From a virus, in the IMG/VR virus record IMGVR_UViG_3300032018_000001, positions 62,001 through 126,000 of that record: a stretch of 64,000 nucleotides of DNA; one strand, written 5' to 3'. Within the stretch, counting starts at the first letter, position 1, and each line of letters opens with the position of its first letter. Below are positions 30,219-39,147 of this stretch, piece by piece. The notes below the pieces were generated by a model, which had not been told where the DNA came from, searched no databases, and saw nothing but the letters and a program-made list of their open reading frames with translations. The translations under genes were made by a program, and so were the position numbers.

Positions 30219-30425
30219 TTGAAAGCGGTCAGAATCTGGATTAAGAATCTGTGGATTCTAGCCAACTTGAATTTTAGGGAACAAGACCTTCCGGGCTGGC
30301 TGTATAAGCTTCGCCCGGAAGACCTTGACAACTTCATGACCTACAGAGGCATTATCTATCTTAAAAACTTTTCACGGCAAATGATTATTGACATGATACT
30401 TCAATCTACAGGAAAGAAAAAATGA
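30219..30425 (+). CDS. Hypothetical 68-aa protein
   Basis: TTG start directly after the previous stop; ends in an ATGA overlap with the next gene. W/L-rich helical (IWIKNLWILANLNF). Unknown. Confidence 0.5.
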   Translation: MKAVRIWIKNLWILANLNFREQDLPGWLYKLRPEDLDNFMTYRGIIYLKNFSRQMIIDMILQSTGKKK

Positions 30426-30679
30426 AAATATACGCTGTCTTTATCATGCTATTGATAGCAACTGCTTTTACGGCAGCGGTTATCTCTCCTGCTGTCAAAC
30501 AGCAAGCAACCAAAACAGTAGTAGCTGATTCAACCAAGATTGCAGTAGTAGACACCCTGCTCATCATTAGGCATGACACGGTGAAGGTTACTAATGCTTT
30601 CAAAGATACCATCAAGCTTATCAAATCGGACACGGCGCACGGCCTGCGGTACGATACCCTCAGAATTAAAAGGAAGTAA
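30422..30679 (+). CDS. Signal-anchored 85-aa protein
   Basis: Hydrophobic N-terminus (residues 4-22) as TM or signal, then a beta-prone polar domain with repeated DT (DTLLIIRHDTVKV ... DTIKLIKSDTAHG). Shape like a small periplasmic or spanin-type protein. Overlaps both neighbours. Confidence 0.55.
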   Translation: MKIYAVFIMLLIATAFTAAVISPAVKQQATKTVVADSTKIAVVDTLLIIRHDTVKVTNAFKDTIKLIKSDTAHGLRYDTLRIKRK

Positions 30680-31491
30680 TGGGCTTTCAAGTACTACTCC
30701 GTAAGACGGATGACCCTGCTGCCGGGCTCTTCAGATGGAAGCGCGGGCATGTTATCGGCGTTACTACGCTGGAGGATTGCTTTGGTGGCGCTGACCCGGA
30801 GACTACTATTACTGTAGTAGTGTCTGATTCAGGTGCTACGGCTGATTTTAAATACTTGACTGAATCCTGGTACAGGAAGACAGCCTATGCTATTCTTGCA
30901 GCCGACTTGTCGCGGGACTGGTACAGCGTTAAGGTTTATACGTTGGCTGAGACGTTAGGTGCAAAGTCAGAAGGTAAGATTACCGCGGCGGATATGCAGG
31001 CCTTTTTGCAGCGCTGGGGTGCTCAGATAGACGAAGCAGCATCCACGGATAACGATGTGCGCTTCACCCTGGACGCAGTATCAGCCTTGAATGCTCAAGG
31101 CTTTATTGACTTTGGCACGGAAGAGGAGTTTGTCAATTTCACGGAAACGGCTTACGATGTGGAATCCGGCACGCACAGCATTAGCATGGACTACTCTTTG
31201 TCTTCTTTGAATTCTGACAGGCTGGAAAAGTTCATAACGGATAAAGGCCTTACTATAGTATCGCATGACAGAGAGCGTGCTATTCTGGTTTTTACCGTGA
31301 CACGCACTCAGCTTATTCAAGCGTTAGAAGCAGGTGTGGAAAGAGAATTCAATAAGCAGGTTGCTATGCGTAGATGGAAGATTGACCTGACTGGGATTGA
31401 GACATTCATAACAGACCCGAAGTTTCCCAGCACAGCGCACATAACGCTTTCTGATTTCCAAGCTAGAATCGTTGACCTGATAGAAGGATAA
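30679..31491 (+). CDS. Hypothetical 270-aa structural-region protein
   Basis: Coupled (TAATG) to the previous gene. Beta-strand-rich start (GHVIGVTTLEDCFGG ... TITVVVSDSG) and helical middle. Its place between the capsid and decoration genes suggests a virion or neck component. No family recognised. Confidence 0.6.
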   Translation: MGFQVLLRKTDDPAAGLFRWKRGHVIGVTTLEDCFGGADPETTITVVVSDSGATADFKYLTESWYRKTAYAILAADLSRDWYSVKVYTLAETLGAKSEGKITAADMQAFLQRWGAQIDEAASTDNDVRFTLDAVSALNAQGFIDFGTEEEFVNFTETAYDVESGTHSISMDYSLSSLNSDRLEKFITDKGLTIVSHDRERAILVFTVTRTQLIQALEAGVEREFNKQVAMRRWKIDLTGIETFITDPKFPSTAHITLSDFQARIVDLIEG

Positions 31492-33516
31492 ATGCCTACA
31501 TTATCACGCTCTGTATGCGTAGCAAATGTGCAGAAGACGGCGGGAACGCTGGCTATCAGCTCTGATGGCCTCACGGTAACGCTTTCAGGTGCTACGTTTG
31601 AAACGCGATGGGGAAAGGGTGATAAGATTGTTTGCGGCGGAGATACGGTATACGTACTGAGTAAAACCAGTAGCACTGTCATGACCGTGCAGGTAGCATT
31701 CTCCGTAGGCAACCGCAACACCTCAGGAAATTCTTACACGCTGAACAGAGCCTACTCTGGTGCTACTGCTATTGCTACGGCTTACGCGGCGTGTCCCTCC
31801 GACCTCCAAGCCATTACTTCTATTTACGAAATGGTACTGTACAAGGATGGCGGAAATTTTTTGGAGCAGATAAATTTTAACACTGCTATTACTACGGGTT
31901 ACGGCGTTGATACCGGGTACTATATTAAACTCACAGCGGCAACTAAAGACCGTCACACCGGAATCCGCGGCACAGGAGTTAGAATAAGACCAGCTCCCGG
32001 CTCACTGTCAGGTACGTGTCACTACTTTAACAATCCTACAAGAATAGAGTGGATTGAATGGGATGGCGCTGATGTAAGTACCGTATGGTCAGGCACATTT
32101 GATGGCACTGCAATAGCTTTGAATAGCAGTGCGGCTGATTATGGGCCCGCATACTTCCGGAATAATATTGTTTATGATTGGAGTAGAACATCCACGGGCG
32201 GCAGTGCTTACGGTGTTATTGTTTTAGCCATGGGTGCTCTTTACAGAGGTAATTACGCCTACAACAATAGATTTTTTGGAAATGGAAAATCCGGATATGC
32301 TACTGCTGTGCTGCACTTAGCTGTCTCAGGAACGCATGCTTACACAGGAAATTCTTTACTCCACAATAGCAGTCTTACTGGCACAAATCACAAAGGTATC
32401 ACCTATTCCACAATAATCTCTGAGGTTATCATTGCGTATAATAATGCTGTTTTAGATTTCAGTACCTGTCTTAGTTTGTATACAGGTTCCACAGAAGATT
32501 ACAACCTTGTCTCTGACACTTCAACAACCGGAGCTCACAGTTTAAACAGTAAGACATCTGCTAACCAGTTTGTCAATGTAACCAGCGGAACGGAAGACTT
32601 GAATTTGAAAGCTGGCGCGGATGCTATCGGTGTTGGCAGTAACATGGGTACTACCTATGAGAACCTTAACATTGATATTCTGAATAATACCCGTGGTAGC
32701 ACCTGGGACATCGGCGCGTCACAGAAAACCAAGATTGTTAAAGTGCATGTCCTGGACGGACAGCAGAGTATAGGAGGAAGTTTTTCTGCTACTACGGCTT
32801 CCTTCGCGCCTGCAGCAAACAAGCTGTATATAATTTCTGTGTGGACTACTACGAGTTACGGCTCTACCGGAGACCCGGTGCTCACTTCGTCTACTGGGCT
32901 CGCGCCTGTTCTCGTGGATAAGATTAATGGTACAAATACTTTTGATTTGCGACTGTGGACGTACCGGGCTATGAAACCTTCCGGCCTGAGCAGCGGCACG
33001 CTTACATTTACCTGGAGTGGCGTTCCTGTTGACCGCATACGCTGGAGCATCGAGGAGTTTGACGGAGTGGACACCAGCGGAAGTGATGGCTCAGGTGCTA
33101 TTGTTCAATTTGCACACAATACTGGCGCTGTGAGTGCAGGTAATGAATTCCTGCCCGTAACGCTTTCTGATTTTTCAAACTCAAATAATTTCGGCTATAT
33201 GAGCGAGGGTGCTTATGGTTATGACCAGCAAACAGTAACTGCTACTGGTTTCTGTCCTATGGCAAATCTCATAACAGAGGGCAGCACTGCTAATTCTTTC
33301 TCTACATGGATTAGAGATGGAAATCCCTCAGTCTCTGCTAATATCATACACCAGATAAATTCAAATTCCGCGGTGGCCCTGGCTATAGCTTTGGAAGTAA
33401 AAGCTCAGACTACTACAGCAATAAGCAAAGTGAACGGTGTGAGTTTTTCTGCTATCACAAAAATAAATGGCGTCAATAAATCAGCAATCAACAAACTTAA
33501 CGGCGTGCAAGCGTAA
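31492..33516 (+). CDS. Beta-helix virion/fibre protein with KxNGV repeats
   Basis: 674 aa. Residues about 100-410 read as a right-handed parallel beta-helix with stacked N/G-rich turns (FRNNIVYDW, GNYAYNNRF), ending in WDIGASQK, as in pectate-lyase-like phage proteins. A carbohydrate-binding-like sandwich follows. The C-terminus holds three repeats of the SKVNGV / TKINGV / NKLNGV kind common in phage fibres. Likely a capsid or tail decoration binding glycans. Starts right at the previous stop. Confidence 0.7.
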   Translation: MPTLSRSVCVANVQKTAGTLAISSDGLTVTLSGATFETRWGKGDKIVCGGDTVYVLSKTSSTVMTVQVAFSVGNRNTSGNSYTLNRAYSGATAIATAYAACPSDLQAITSIYEMVLYKDGGNFLEQINFNTAITTGYGVDTGYYIKLTAATKDRHTGIRGTGVRIRPAPGSLSGTCHYFNNPTRIEWIEWDGADVSTVWSGTFDGTAIALNSSAADYGPAYFRNNIVYDWSRTSTGGSAYGVIVLAMGALYRGNYAYNNRFFGNGKSGYATAVLHLAVSGTHAYTGNSLLHNSSLTGTNHKGITYSTIISEVIIAYNNAVLDFSTCLSLYTGSTEDYNLVSDTSTTGAHSLNSKTSANQFVNVTSGTEDLNLKAGADAIGVGSNMGTTYENLNIDILNNTRGSTWDIGASQKTKIVKVHVLDGQQSIGGSFSATTASFAPAANKLYIISVWTTTSYGSTGDPVLTSSTGLAPVLVDKINGTNTFDLRLWTYRAMKPSGLSSGTLTFTWSGVPVDRIRWSIEEFDGVDTSGSDGSGAIVQFAHNTGAVSAGNEFLPVTLSDFSNSNNFGYMSEGAYGYDQQTVTATGFCPMANLITEGSTANSFSTWIRDGNPSVSANIIHQINSNSAVALAIALEVKAQTTTAISKVNGVSFSAITKINGVNKSAINKLNGVQA

Positions 33517-33525
33517 GGAGCTATA

Positions 33526-33849
33526 ATGCGTAATGACCTTGTGAAGAAAGCAGTTGCTGACTTTTTTAAGGATTATCCTTTGAAGACAGCTGGAAAGGGA
33601 ACATCCTTTTCCGTTCCCGGATGGATTACACAGAATGCTCCTGAGCTGACCTCTGAAGAGCGCCGGGAAGTCAATGTGCTGGTTGACCGGCAAATCATGT
33701 CCAAGAAATCAGAAGGTGTGGCCCGGCTGGAGGAGACCCTGGAAAACATCGGCAACTTTGGCGGCAAGAAAGCTCCTCCGTTTAAGAAGAAAGAAAAAAG
33801 CCGTCTGGAAAGTCTACTCGGTGAAAAAGAAACCCCCACATCAAAATAA
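33526..33849 (+). CDS. Small neck/head-region protein, 107 aa
   Basis: SD AAGGAG. Two recurrent amphipathic motifs, ARLEETL and SRLESLLGEK (near the C-terminus). No domain known. A 15-codon ORF (33866-33913) follows without strong support. Confidence 0.6.
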   Translation: MRNDLVKKAVADFFKDYPLKTAGKGTSFSVPGWITQNAPELTSEERREVNVLVDRQIMSKKSEGVARLEETLENIGNFGGKKAPPFKKKEKSRLESLLGEKETPTSK

Positions 33850-33914
33850 CTTAGGCTCGGTGGGGATGCCGGGGCTGCAGCGCGACTGGGTAAAAACAAG
33901 TATTAAGGATTAAA

Positions 33915-34103
33915 ATGCGAAAGCTTGATAAACTTTTAACTGAGCGTTACGGCATGGAGCGTACCGGGTTTGCTCAGGGCCTGCGCGTGGACATAAACCA
34001 GTACGGTATCAAGGCTGTCATTCACGGACTGGTGGATGTGCTGAATACCAGCAATCCGGATGAGAAGCGGGTAAGCGATGCACTTAGCAAGGTACTACCA
34101 TGA
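33915..34103 (+). CDS. Small protein, 62 aa, with N-terminal KLDKLL tag
   Basis: MRKLDKLLTERYG... fits the recurrent N-terminal amphipathic motif. Overlaps the next gene by 4 nt. Unknown. Confidence 0.6.
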   Translation: MRKLDKLLTERYGMERTGFAQGLRVDINQYGIKAVIHGLVDVLNTSNPDEKRVSDALSKVLP

Positions 34104-34861
34104 GCAATAAAACATCCTTCAGAGATAACATTAAGCGGGCGCTAGGCTTTCCACTCCTTGACGTGGAGCTAGATGAGAAACTAAACATCAATGACAATAA
34201 CACCAAGGATGATTACGACTGGATTGAAGAGCAGGTACTACGGAAGATTCGCACGTACTTCCCCTGCGAGTACATCATCTCCCGGCCGGTGCCCGGCACG
34301 CAGGGAGATAATAAGGTATCTATCGGTGGCAACGGCTTTATTGACCTGTCCAACGAAGACATCCTGACCGTGAAGGAAGTTTACAGTATTAGGCCTAAGG
34401 TTGCTTCGGGTGACGTGCTACTCCCGTGGAGCCTTGTCAGAATCTGGGAAAAGATTTGGGTAGGGGCCAGCGAGTTTGTTGGCACTGACCTGCTACTGTA
34501 CAAAAATGAATTGAGCATGCTGGCCAAGGCCTCAGATAATGTATTCTGGTGGAAGTGGTATGAAGCTGAACGAAAGCTTTATATTTGCAACACGCCCAGC
34601 TGGGCTAACAGTATCGGTATTATGTGCCTGAAGGGCGTGGACAGGATTGACCACATTGATGAGCGCTCAATAGAATACGGACTGGCCCTGAAGCTTGCTA
34701 TCGGATGGGCCAAGGTTAAAATAGGCCAGACCTTCCGCAAGTATGAAGTGGATGGCATGAGAATGCCCGGCCAGAATTACACGGATGAGGGCAAAGACGA
34801 AATTGACAAGGCTGAAGAAAAAATTGAAGAGATGAGATACTACCCCGGAGGTTTATCATGA
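34100..34861 (+). CDS. Neck/head-completion protein, gp13-like by position
   Basis: 253 aa. DWIEEQVLRKIRTYFPCEYI and the later GLALKLAIGWAKVKIGQTFRKY segments look like the helical core of myovirus neck/connector proteins. It sits between capsid and tail genes, where T4 has gp13-gp14. The homology is inferred from context, not from a certain motif. Confidence 0.5.
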   Translation: MSNKTSFRDNIKRALGFPLLDVELDEKLNINDNNTKDDYDWIEEQVLRKIRTYFPCEYIISRPVPGTQGDNKVSIGGNGFIDLSNEDILTVKEVYSIRPKVASGDVLLPWSLVRIWEKIWVGASEFVGTDLLLYKNELSMLAKASDNVFWWKWYEAERKLYICNTPSWANSIGIMCLKGVDRIDHIDERSIEYGLALKLAIGWAKVKIGQTFRKYEVDGMRMPGQNYTDEGKDEIDKAEEKIEEMRYYPGGLS

Positions 34862-35184
34862 AGAAGCTCGCAAGTGTTGTCGAAAAAGCAAGTAACTGGA
34901 TTCAAAAGGCCTTTGGCAAAGAGGAAGAGGCCTATGAGGCTTGGCAAGAAAAGGCTGTGGCCAATCTCATGAAAGAACGCGGCATGAGTAAGGAGGAAGC
35001 TGAGAACTGGATTCAGAAGGCCATAAAGCACCCTGGCGCTCTTTCCAAAGAGTATCCGGGCATGGCCAAGGATAGCAAGGATGAATTCACAAACGCTCAG
35101 CTTGACAGAATTGCTGCTAAGGGTGGCATTGATGCGAAGCGTGCCAATTTGGCTAAGACGTTGAAAAAGTTTCACAAAGAATAG
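34858..35184 (+). CDS. Helical 108-aa protein with NWIQKA repeat
   Basis: Coupled to the previous gene. NWIQKA occurs twice (about residues 13 and 46), suggesting two copies of a short helical hairpin. N-terminal MKKLASVVEKA again resembles the shared tag. Unknown. Confidence 0.55.
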   Translation: MKKLASVVEKASNWIQKAFGKEEEAYEAWQEKAVANLMKERGMSKEEAENWIQKAIKHPGALSKEYPGMAKDSKDEFTNAQLDRIAAKGGIDAKRANLAKTLKKFHKE

Positions 35185-35220
35185 TGTATCTTAAACGTAT
35201 AACTTTTTAAGGAGGTTCAG

Positions 35221-35610
35221 ATGGCAGCAGGTTTTGTTTACATTACGGATGTGGTTGCGGTTGACGGCGCGGTCACGAAGACCATGAATGCAGACGGTGT
35301 TACTGTCAAAAGTGTCGAAGCAAACGGTTACGGAAAGCTGGTGACTGTTTCTGTTGCGGCCGAAACGGGCGAGCAGGAATACAAGCCGAAAGTTTCCGTG
35401 AATGGCGCTCTCTGCGCTAACCTCACCCGGCAGTCAAACGGTGACTGGACAGGCACCGTGGAAGTTTACATTGTGGGCGAGACACAGCTGGTTGCCAAGC
35501 ACGAAGACGGCGATGATTACGTGGTTCCGCTTATCACGGATGCCACGACAACCACGACCACGACCACAACGACAACGACAACCACGACAACGACCACAAG
35601 CGGCGTATAA
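35221..35610 (+). CDS. Ig-like decoration protein with poly-Thr C-terminus
   Basis: 129 aa, SD AAGGAGG. Residues 1-105 form a beta-sandwich-like domain (FVYITDVVAVDGAV ... KVSVNGA ... NGDWTGTVEV ... VAKHEDG), paralogous to segments in the genes at 37781, 39148 and 42447. It ends in about 18 consecutive threonines plus SGV, encoded by mixed ACN codons. Probably a capsid or tail surface protein; the Thr tract could be glycosylated (inference). Confidence 0.65.
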   Translation: MAAGFVYITDVVAVDGAVTKTMNADGVTVKSVEANGYGKLVTVSVAAETGEQEYKPKVSVNGALCANLTRQSNGDWTGTVEVYIVGETQLVAKHEDGDDYVVPLITDATTTTTTTTTTTTTTTTTTSGV

Positions 35611-35620
35611 CGAAAAAGGA

Positions 35621-35650
35621 TAGCAGGCTGGGATAAAACCCAGCCTGCTA
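35621..35650 (+). terminator. Perfect 12-bp hairpin without T-run
   Basis: TAGCAGGCTGGG / CCCAGCCTGCTA, loop ATAAAA, followed by CTACTAAT rather than T. May stop or process transcripts, or stabilise the upstream message. Confidence 0.55.
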
Positions 35651-35658
35651 CTACTAAT

Positions 35659-36153
35659 ATGAGCGAGAGATTAAAAAGCGTTTTGGAAAAGGCCCGCGGA
35701 ATCATCAAGGAGGATTCATCTACTATCCTTCCTGAGAATCTTCCTTTTGGTATTGATGAGCGGGTACTACGGTACTTCGTTCAGAATCCCATGCCTGCGG
35801 ACAAAGACTTCCACAAGTTTGCTGCAGGGATAAAGGTTGACCCCAGCAAGGCGGAAGAGAACGCTTACATCCTGGCTACTATCGGTGCGATGTTTGTAGC
35901 CGGTGGCCGGTCAAACGCTGAGGGCGTGGGCGAGAAGGATGTGGATGCGGAAGAGATGCGTAAAGGTATTATTGTGGAAGCTGAGCATACAGTAGCAGGC
36001 GATAACAAGGTTGCTGTGTTTATCCGGAAACGGATTATGCTCGACCATCCCGCGGAGCTTGGCAAGAAGTCTGCTAAGGATAGCAAGTACTACGCCCGGC
36101 TTGCCGAGCTTGAAAAAGCTGACAGAAAAGAGGCTGGCATTGAAAAAGCTTAA
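35659..36153 (+). CDS. DUF5661-like protein
   Basis: 164 aa. The core GIIVEAEHT ... KRIMLDHPAEL ... YYARLAELEKAD follows the DUF5661 pattern (E-HT ... DH-E ... YY-L--ME) seen in large phages. N-terminus MSERLKSVLEKARGII carries the recurrent amphipathic motif. Conserved but functionally unassigned; possibly an internal head protein. Confidence 0.6.
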   Translation: MSERLKSVLEKARGIIKEDSSTILPENLPFGIDERVLRYFVQNPMPADKDFHKFAAGIKVDPSKAEENAYILATIGAMFVAGGRSNAEGVGEKDVDAEEMRKGIIVEAEHTVAGDNKVAVFIRKRIMLDHPAELGKKSAKDSKYYARLAELEKADRKEAGIEKA

Positions 36154-36553
36154 TGAAGTAGTAGGCGCTCTTGAACGCCTGGAAAATGCTGGCTACACGC
36201 AAATCTCCAAAGGGGATTTTCGCTGTGGTCTATGCACGGCTATTCAGAAAGAAAACAACTGTAGAATTAACCATGCTACGGTTAATCCTGGCAAAGGTTG
36301 CTGCAACAAATTTTATCCTCAGGGCGGAGCGGAAGGAAAAGATGAATGGCCTGATGCTGTGACGGCTGAAGATGTTGTTGAAAAATTACGAAACATAAAG
36401 AAGCGCAAAGAGGGTGCGTGGTCACTTATGAGTGAGCCTGCGAGAGAAGCGCTTTTCAGAAAGACACCGGCTGACCGGTATGCTGCTGATACCCGTAGCA
36501 TGCTAAAGAAACAGCAGCACAAACTTCCTACTGATATTCCTGAAAGCAAATAG
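36140..36553 (+). CDS. Cys-cluster 137-aa protein
   Basis: TTG start at 36140 inside the previous gene (the open frame upstream has no sensible start). LKKLNEVVGALERLENAG is tag-like. CGLCTAIQKENNCRINHATV ... GKGCCNKFYP has five cysteines and a histidine that could bind zinc or an Fe-S cluster. Unknown. Confidence 0.55.
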   Translation: MKKLNEVVGALERLENAGYTQISKGDFRCGLCTAIQKENNCRINHATVNPGKGCCNKFYPQGGAEGKDEWPDAVTAEDVVEKLRNIKKRKEGAWSLMSEPAREALFRKTPADRYAADTRSMLKKQQHKLPTDIPESK

Positions 36554-36574
36554 AAACTTATTAAGGAGCACACC

Positions 36575-37579
36575 ATGCCAATCGAGAAAAAAGACGGGAC
36601 ATTCAAACTGGCCGAAATTCTGGAAGATAACGAATTAAAATATTTATACCATGTCAAGGAGAATTCCATGAAACTGAAAGAAATTCTGAAAGGCCACAAC
36701 GGCACCAAACTGTCTGAAGCGCTCGACAAGGCCGAAGACATGACCCCGGAAATCGGCAAGAAGATGGGACGCCCTGACCTTGGCGCTTACGGCCAGAAGA
36801 AAAAAGGCGAAGGCGCTCAGGCTGAAGACAAAGTGAAGGCCAAGAAAAAAGAAAGCGATGATGACCTTCAACGTGTGAACAAAGACGCGGATGTGGAAGG
36901 CCCTCTTCGCCGCTGGTCAGAGCCTACCAGAATCACGACCATCGTAAAGGAAGCGGAAGACTTCCTGAAAAAGGGCGATGATGACTGCGGAGATGACGAT
37001 GAGCGGGAAGACGTAGGCGCGGCTGGGTCAGATGACAAAGGCAAGAAAGAGCCTGCCAAAGATGAAAAGAAGAAGGGCGATGAGGACATGGGTACTATGG
37101 GTAATGAGCCCAAAATTGCAGAGGTATTACGGCAGGCCGAAGACATGACCCCGGAAGTCGGCAAGAAGATGAAACGTGATGACCTGGGTAAGTACGGCCG
37201 CAAGGGCTGGGAGAAGGAAGTTAAGACGGACGGCGAAGCGCCGAAAGTCTCCAAAGGCGAAGCACGGCTGCAGAGTGCTCTCCAGCGCTACACAGAGGCT
37301 GACCAATTCAAGTACACCGGGAACGCGGACAAGGATTTCACGGATGAGCACCCGCTGATTCCTGACCTTGCTATCGAGACGGCTGTGGAGAAGCACCGCG
37401 GCGTGGAGCCTGAAGATGTTGAAACGGTAGCCGACATCATGAAAAAGAAATTTAAGGATGTGTACAAAGCAAATTCCAGCTGGGGCAAACAGATTCTGAA
37501 TGGCCGGGGTAACACTGGCCGGGATATGCTTTACACGTTTGTAAATCACTGGGTTGACGCCTATCTTGCTAAGAGGTAG
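36575..37579 (+). CDS. Charged internal-repeat protein, possible core/head protein
   Basis: 334 aa, SD AAGGAG. Two internal repeats: AEDMTPEIGKKMGRPDLGAY (about 53-72) and AEDMTPEVGKKMKRDDLGKY (about 188-207), each preceded by LxEALxKA/IAEVLRQA. The middle is K/D/E-rich and disordered. The C-terminal ~90 residues look folded. A second SD and ATG at 36668 in frame give a product starting MKLKEILKGHNG. NKDADVEGPLRRW resembles DKDVDVKGTLRNW in the scaffold gene, hinting at a shared core function. Confidence 0.6.
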   Translation: MPIEKKDGTFKLAEILEDNELKYLYHVKENSMKLKEILKGHNGTKLSEALDKAEDMTPEIGKKMGRPDLGAYGQKKKGEGAQAEDKVKAKKKESDDDLQRVNKDADVEGPLRRWSEPTRITTIVKEAEDFLKKGDDDCGDDDEREDVGAAGSDDKGKKEPAKDEKKKGDEDMGTMGNEPKIAEVLRQAEDMTPEVGKKMKRDDLGKYGRKGWEKEVKTDGEAPKVSKGEARLQSALQRYTEADQFKYTGNADKDFTDEHPLIPDLAIETAVEKHRGVEPEDVETVADIMKKKFKDVYKANSSWGKQILNGRGNTGRDMLYTFVNHWVDAYLAKR

Positions 37580-37580
37580 T

Positions 37581-37784
37581 ATGCGGTGGTTACTATTGTT
37601 CTTTTTATTGCTGGCAGGTTGTGGCGTTCAGAAGACGCTCATTGTGTGTCCGGATGGCCGCAACATCCAGAAGTGCGCAGAGGAAACTCTGAAGAAGAAA
37701 ATCAGAATCTTGGATATTAATTCTGGGTCTGAAAAAGGAATTTTTGAAATTAAATATCAAATAGAAAAGGATAATAGCTTATGA
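37581..37784 (+). CDS. Small lipoprotein
   Basis: 67 aa from ATG 37581 (AAGAGG upstream). MRWLLLFFLLLAGC is a type II signal peptide with lipobox LAGC (Cys14). The mature part is about 53 aa, with two further cysteines. Possible roles in phages include outer spanin or superinfection exclusion; nothing decides between them. Confidence 0.7.
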   Translation: MRWLLLFFLLLAGCGVQKTLIVCPDGRNIQKCAEETLKKKIRILDINSGSEKGIFEIKYQIEKDNSL

Positions 37785-39139
37785 TTTTTAAAACACTGAA
37801 AGCTGGAGGAGATTACGCGACAGCTGCTGCTATGTGGGCGGATATTGGGGCCATGCTTCAGGCAGGCCTTACTGACCACATAGACGTAGAAGTTGACGGC
37901 GTGTTTGGTGACCCGGCTGTAACTTATACACATTCCACAGGAGCAGGACATAACTTTAATGCTTTCAATGTAACCATCCATTCTGCATCTACTCCTGCTA
38001 CCCTACTGGGTATTTTTGTTTTATCTCAGCCAGGAAGCCCCGCAGGCACTGGCAACTTGTATTTCAATCGTCTAATGATGGGGTCAAACAACTACTATGT
38101 TGTCAAAATGGCTACCAGCGCATCTAATAGAGCATTTTTTCAAGGATGCTTACTTGCCTTTCGCACTAACATTGCTGTTAGCGTTGCCGACTCTTCTGCT
38201 CAGGGAGCGGGAAGCATTAATAATTGTATCATCCTTATCTCAGGCACTGGTGGCTTAGCTATTTACACCGTAGGTACGTTCTATAATAACTTTGTGGGAT
38301 TTTTTAGCGATACTGAGTTGACTCTGCAAAATGGCGGAGGTCAGGCTAACTCTGATAACACTTTCTGGAATTACGGAAGTGGAGCATTCACTTTTGCTGG
38401 AACATGGAATGCAACAACAAGCGACACTGATCCTCTTCTTGTTGGTGGAAATGTTATTGCCAGTGCTACCGATAGTGTTGCTGATATGCTTGCCGCAAAT
38501 AGTCAATCTTCTGAACTTTCCTGTCTTGTGAATTCTGTAGGAGCAGGTGGACTTGCTTTCGTGTATTCTCCTGACCTGCTAGGTGTGGAGCGTCCACAGG
38601 GAGCGGCTTCTGACAGAGGGTGCTATGAGCTGGTAATTGCGACCACCACAACCACAACCACAACCACGACCACAACCACAACCACGACCTTGACAACTAC
38701 GACAACCACAACCACAACAACTCAGACGGAAACCACGACTACAACCACGTTGACAACTACGACAACCACGACAACAACACTGAATCCGTTTCCGGATACG
38801 CCGCCCGTGCCGGTAGTACCTACCCCCGGTGCAGCAGGCTCAGTCTTCATTCATGATGTGGCGGGCATTGACGGTCTGGTTGTCAAAAACTTCAACTCAG
38901 ACGGAACGGTGCGTTACATTGAAGCAATCGGCGGAAGCAAGATTCAGGTGTCAGTATCGGCCCGCGTAGGTACACATAACTACAGGCCGGTAGTGACGGT
39001 GAACGGTGCCGTGGTTGATACCTTTACACGGCAAGCAAATGGTGACTGGCTAGGCACAGTGCTGGTGGCTTTGGATGATGAGCTGCATGTCCGCCATGAA
39101 GATAACGGGCACTCAGCAATTCCTGTTGTACGAACATAA
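37781..39139 (+). CDS. Beta-helix + poly-Thr + Ig-like decoration protein
   Basis: 452 aa. Residues 1-285 form a beta-helix ending GVERPQGAASDRGCYEL, a closing motif of right-handed parallel beta-helices. Then about 50 residues are mostly threonine in three tracts. The C-terminal ~100 residues (AGSVFIHDVAGIDG ... HVRHEDNG) are the shared Ig-like module. Overlaps the lipoprotein gene by 4 nt. Likely a virion surface fibre; glycan binding is inferred. Confidence 0.65.
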   Translation: MIFKTLKAGGDYATAAAMWADIGAMLQAGLTDHIDVEVDGVFGDPAVTYTHSTGAGHNFNAFNVTIHSASTPATLLGIFVLSQPGSPAGTGNLYFNRLMMGSNNYYVVKMATSASNRAFFQGCLLAFRTNIAVSVADSSAQGAGSINNCIILISGTGGLAIYTVGTFYNNFVGFFSDTELTLQNGGGQANSDNTFWNYGSGAFTFAGTWNATTSDTDPLLVGGNVIASATDSVADMLAANSQSSELSCLVNSVGAGGLAFVYSPDLLGVERPQGAASDRGCYELVIATTTTTTTTTTTTTTTTLTTTTTTTTTTQTETTTTTTLTTTTTTTTTLNPFPDTPPVPVVPTPGAAGSVFIHDVAGIDGLVVKNFNSDGTVRYIEAIGGSKIQVSVSARVGTHNYRPVVTVNGAVVDTFTRQANGDWLGTVLVALDDELHVRHEDNGHSAIPVVRT

Positions 39140-39147
39140 GGGGAAAT

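Noticed and set aside
35621-35650. tRNA or riboswitch at the 12-bp hairpin
   Set aside because: It is a single stem-loop with no further helices; no tRNA-like cloverleaf was found anywhere in the window except the tmRNA ends.
38640-38790. Possible CRISPR or microsatellite from ACN repeats
   Set aside because: The repeats are irregular at the DNA level and encode poly-Thr in frame; no spacers or cas genes.
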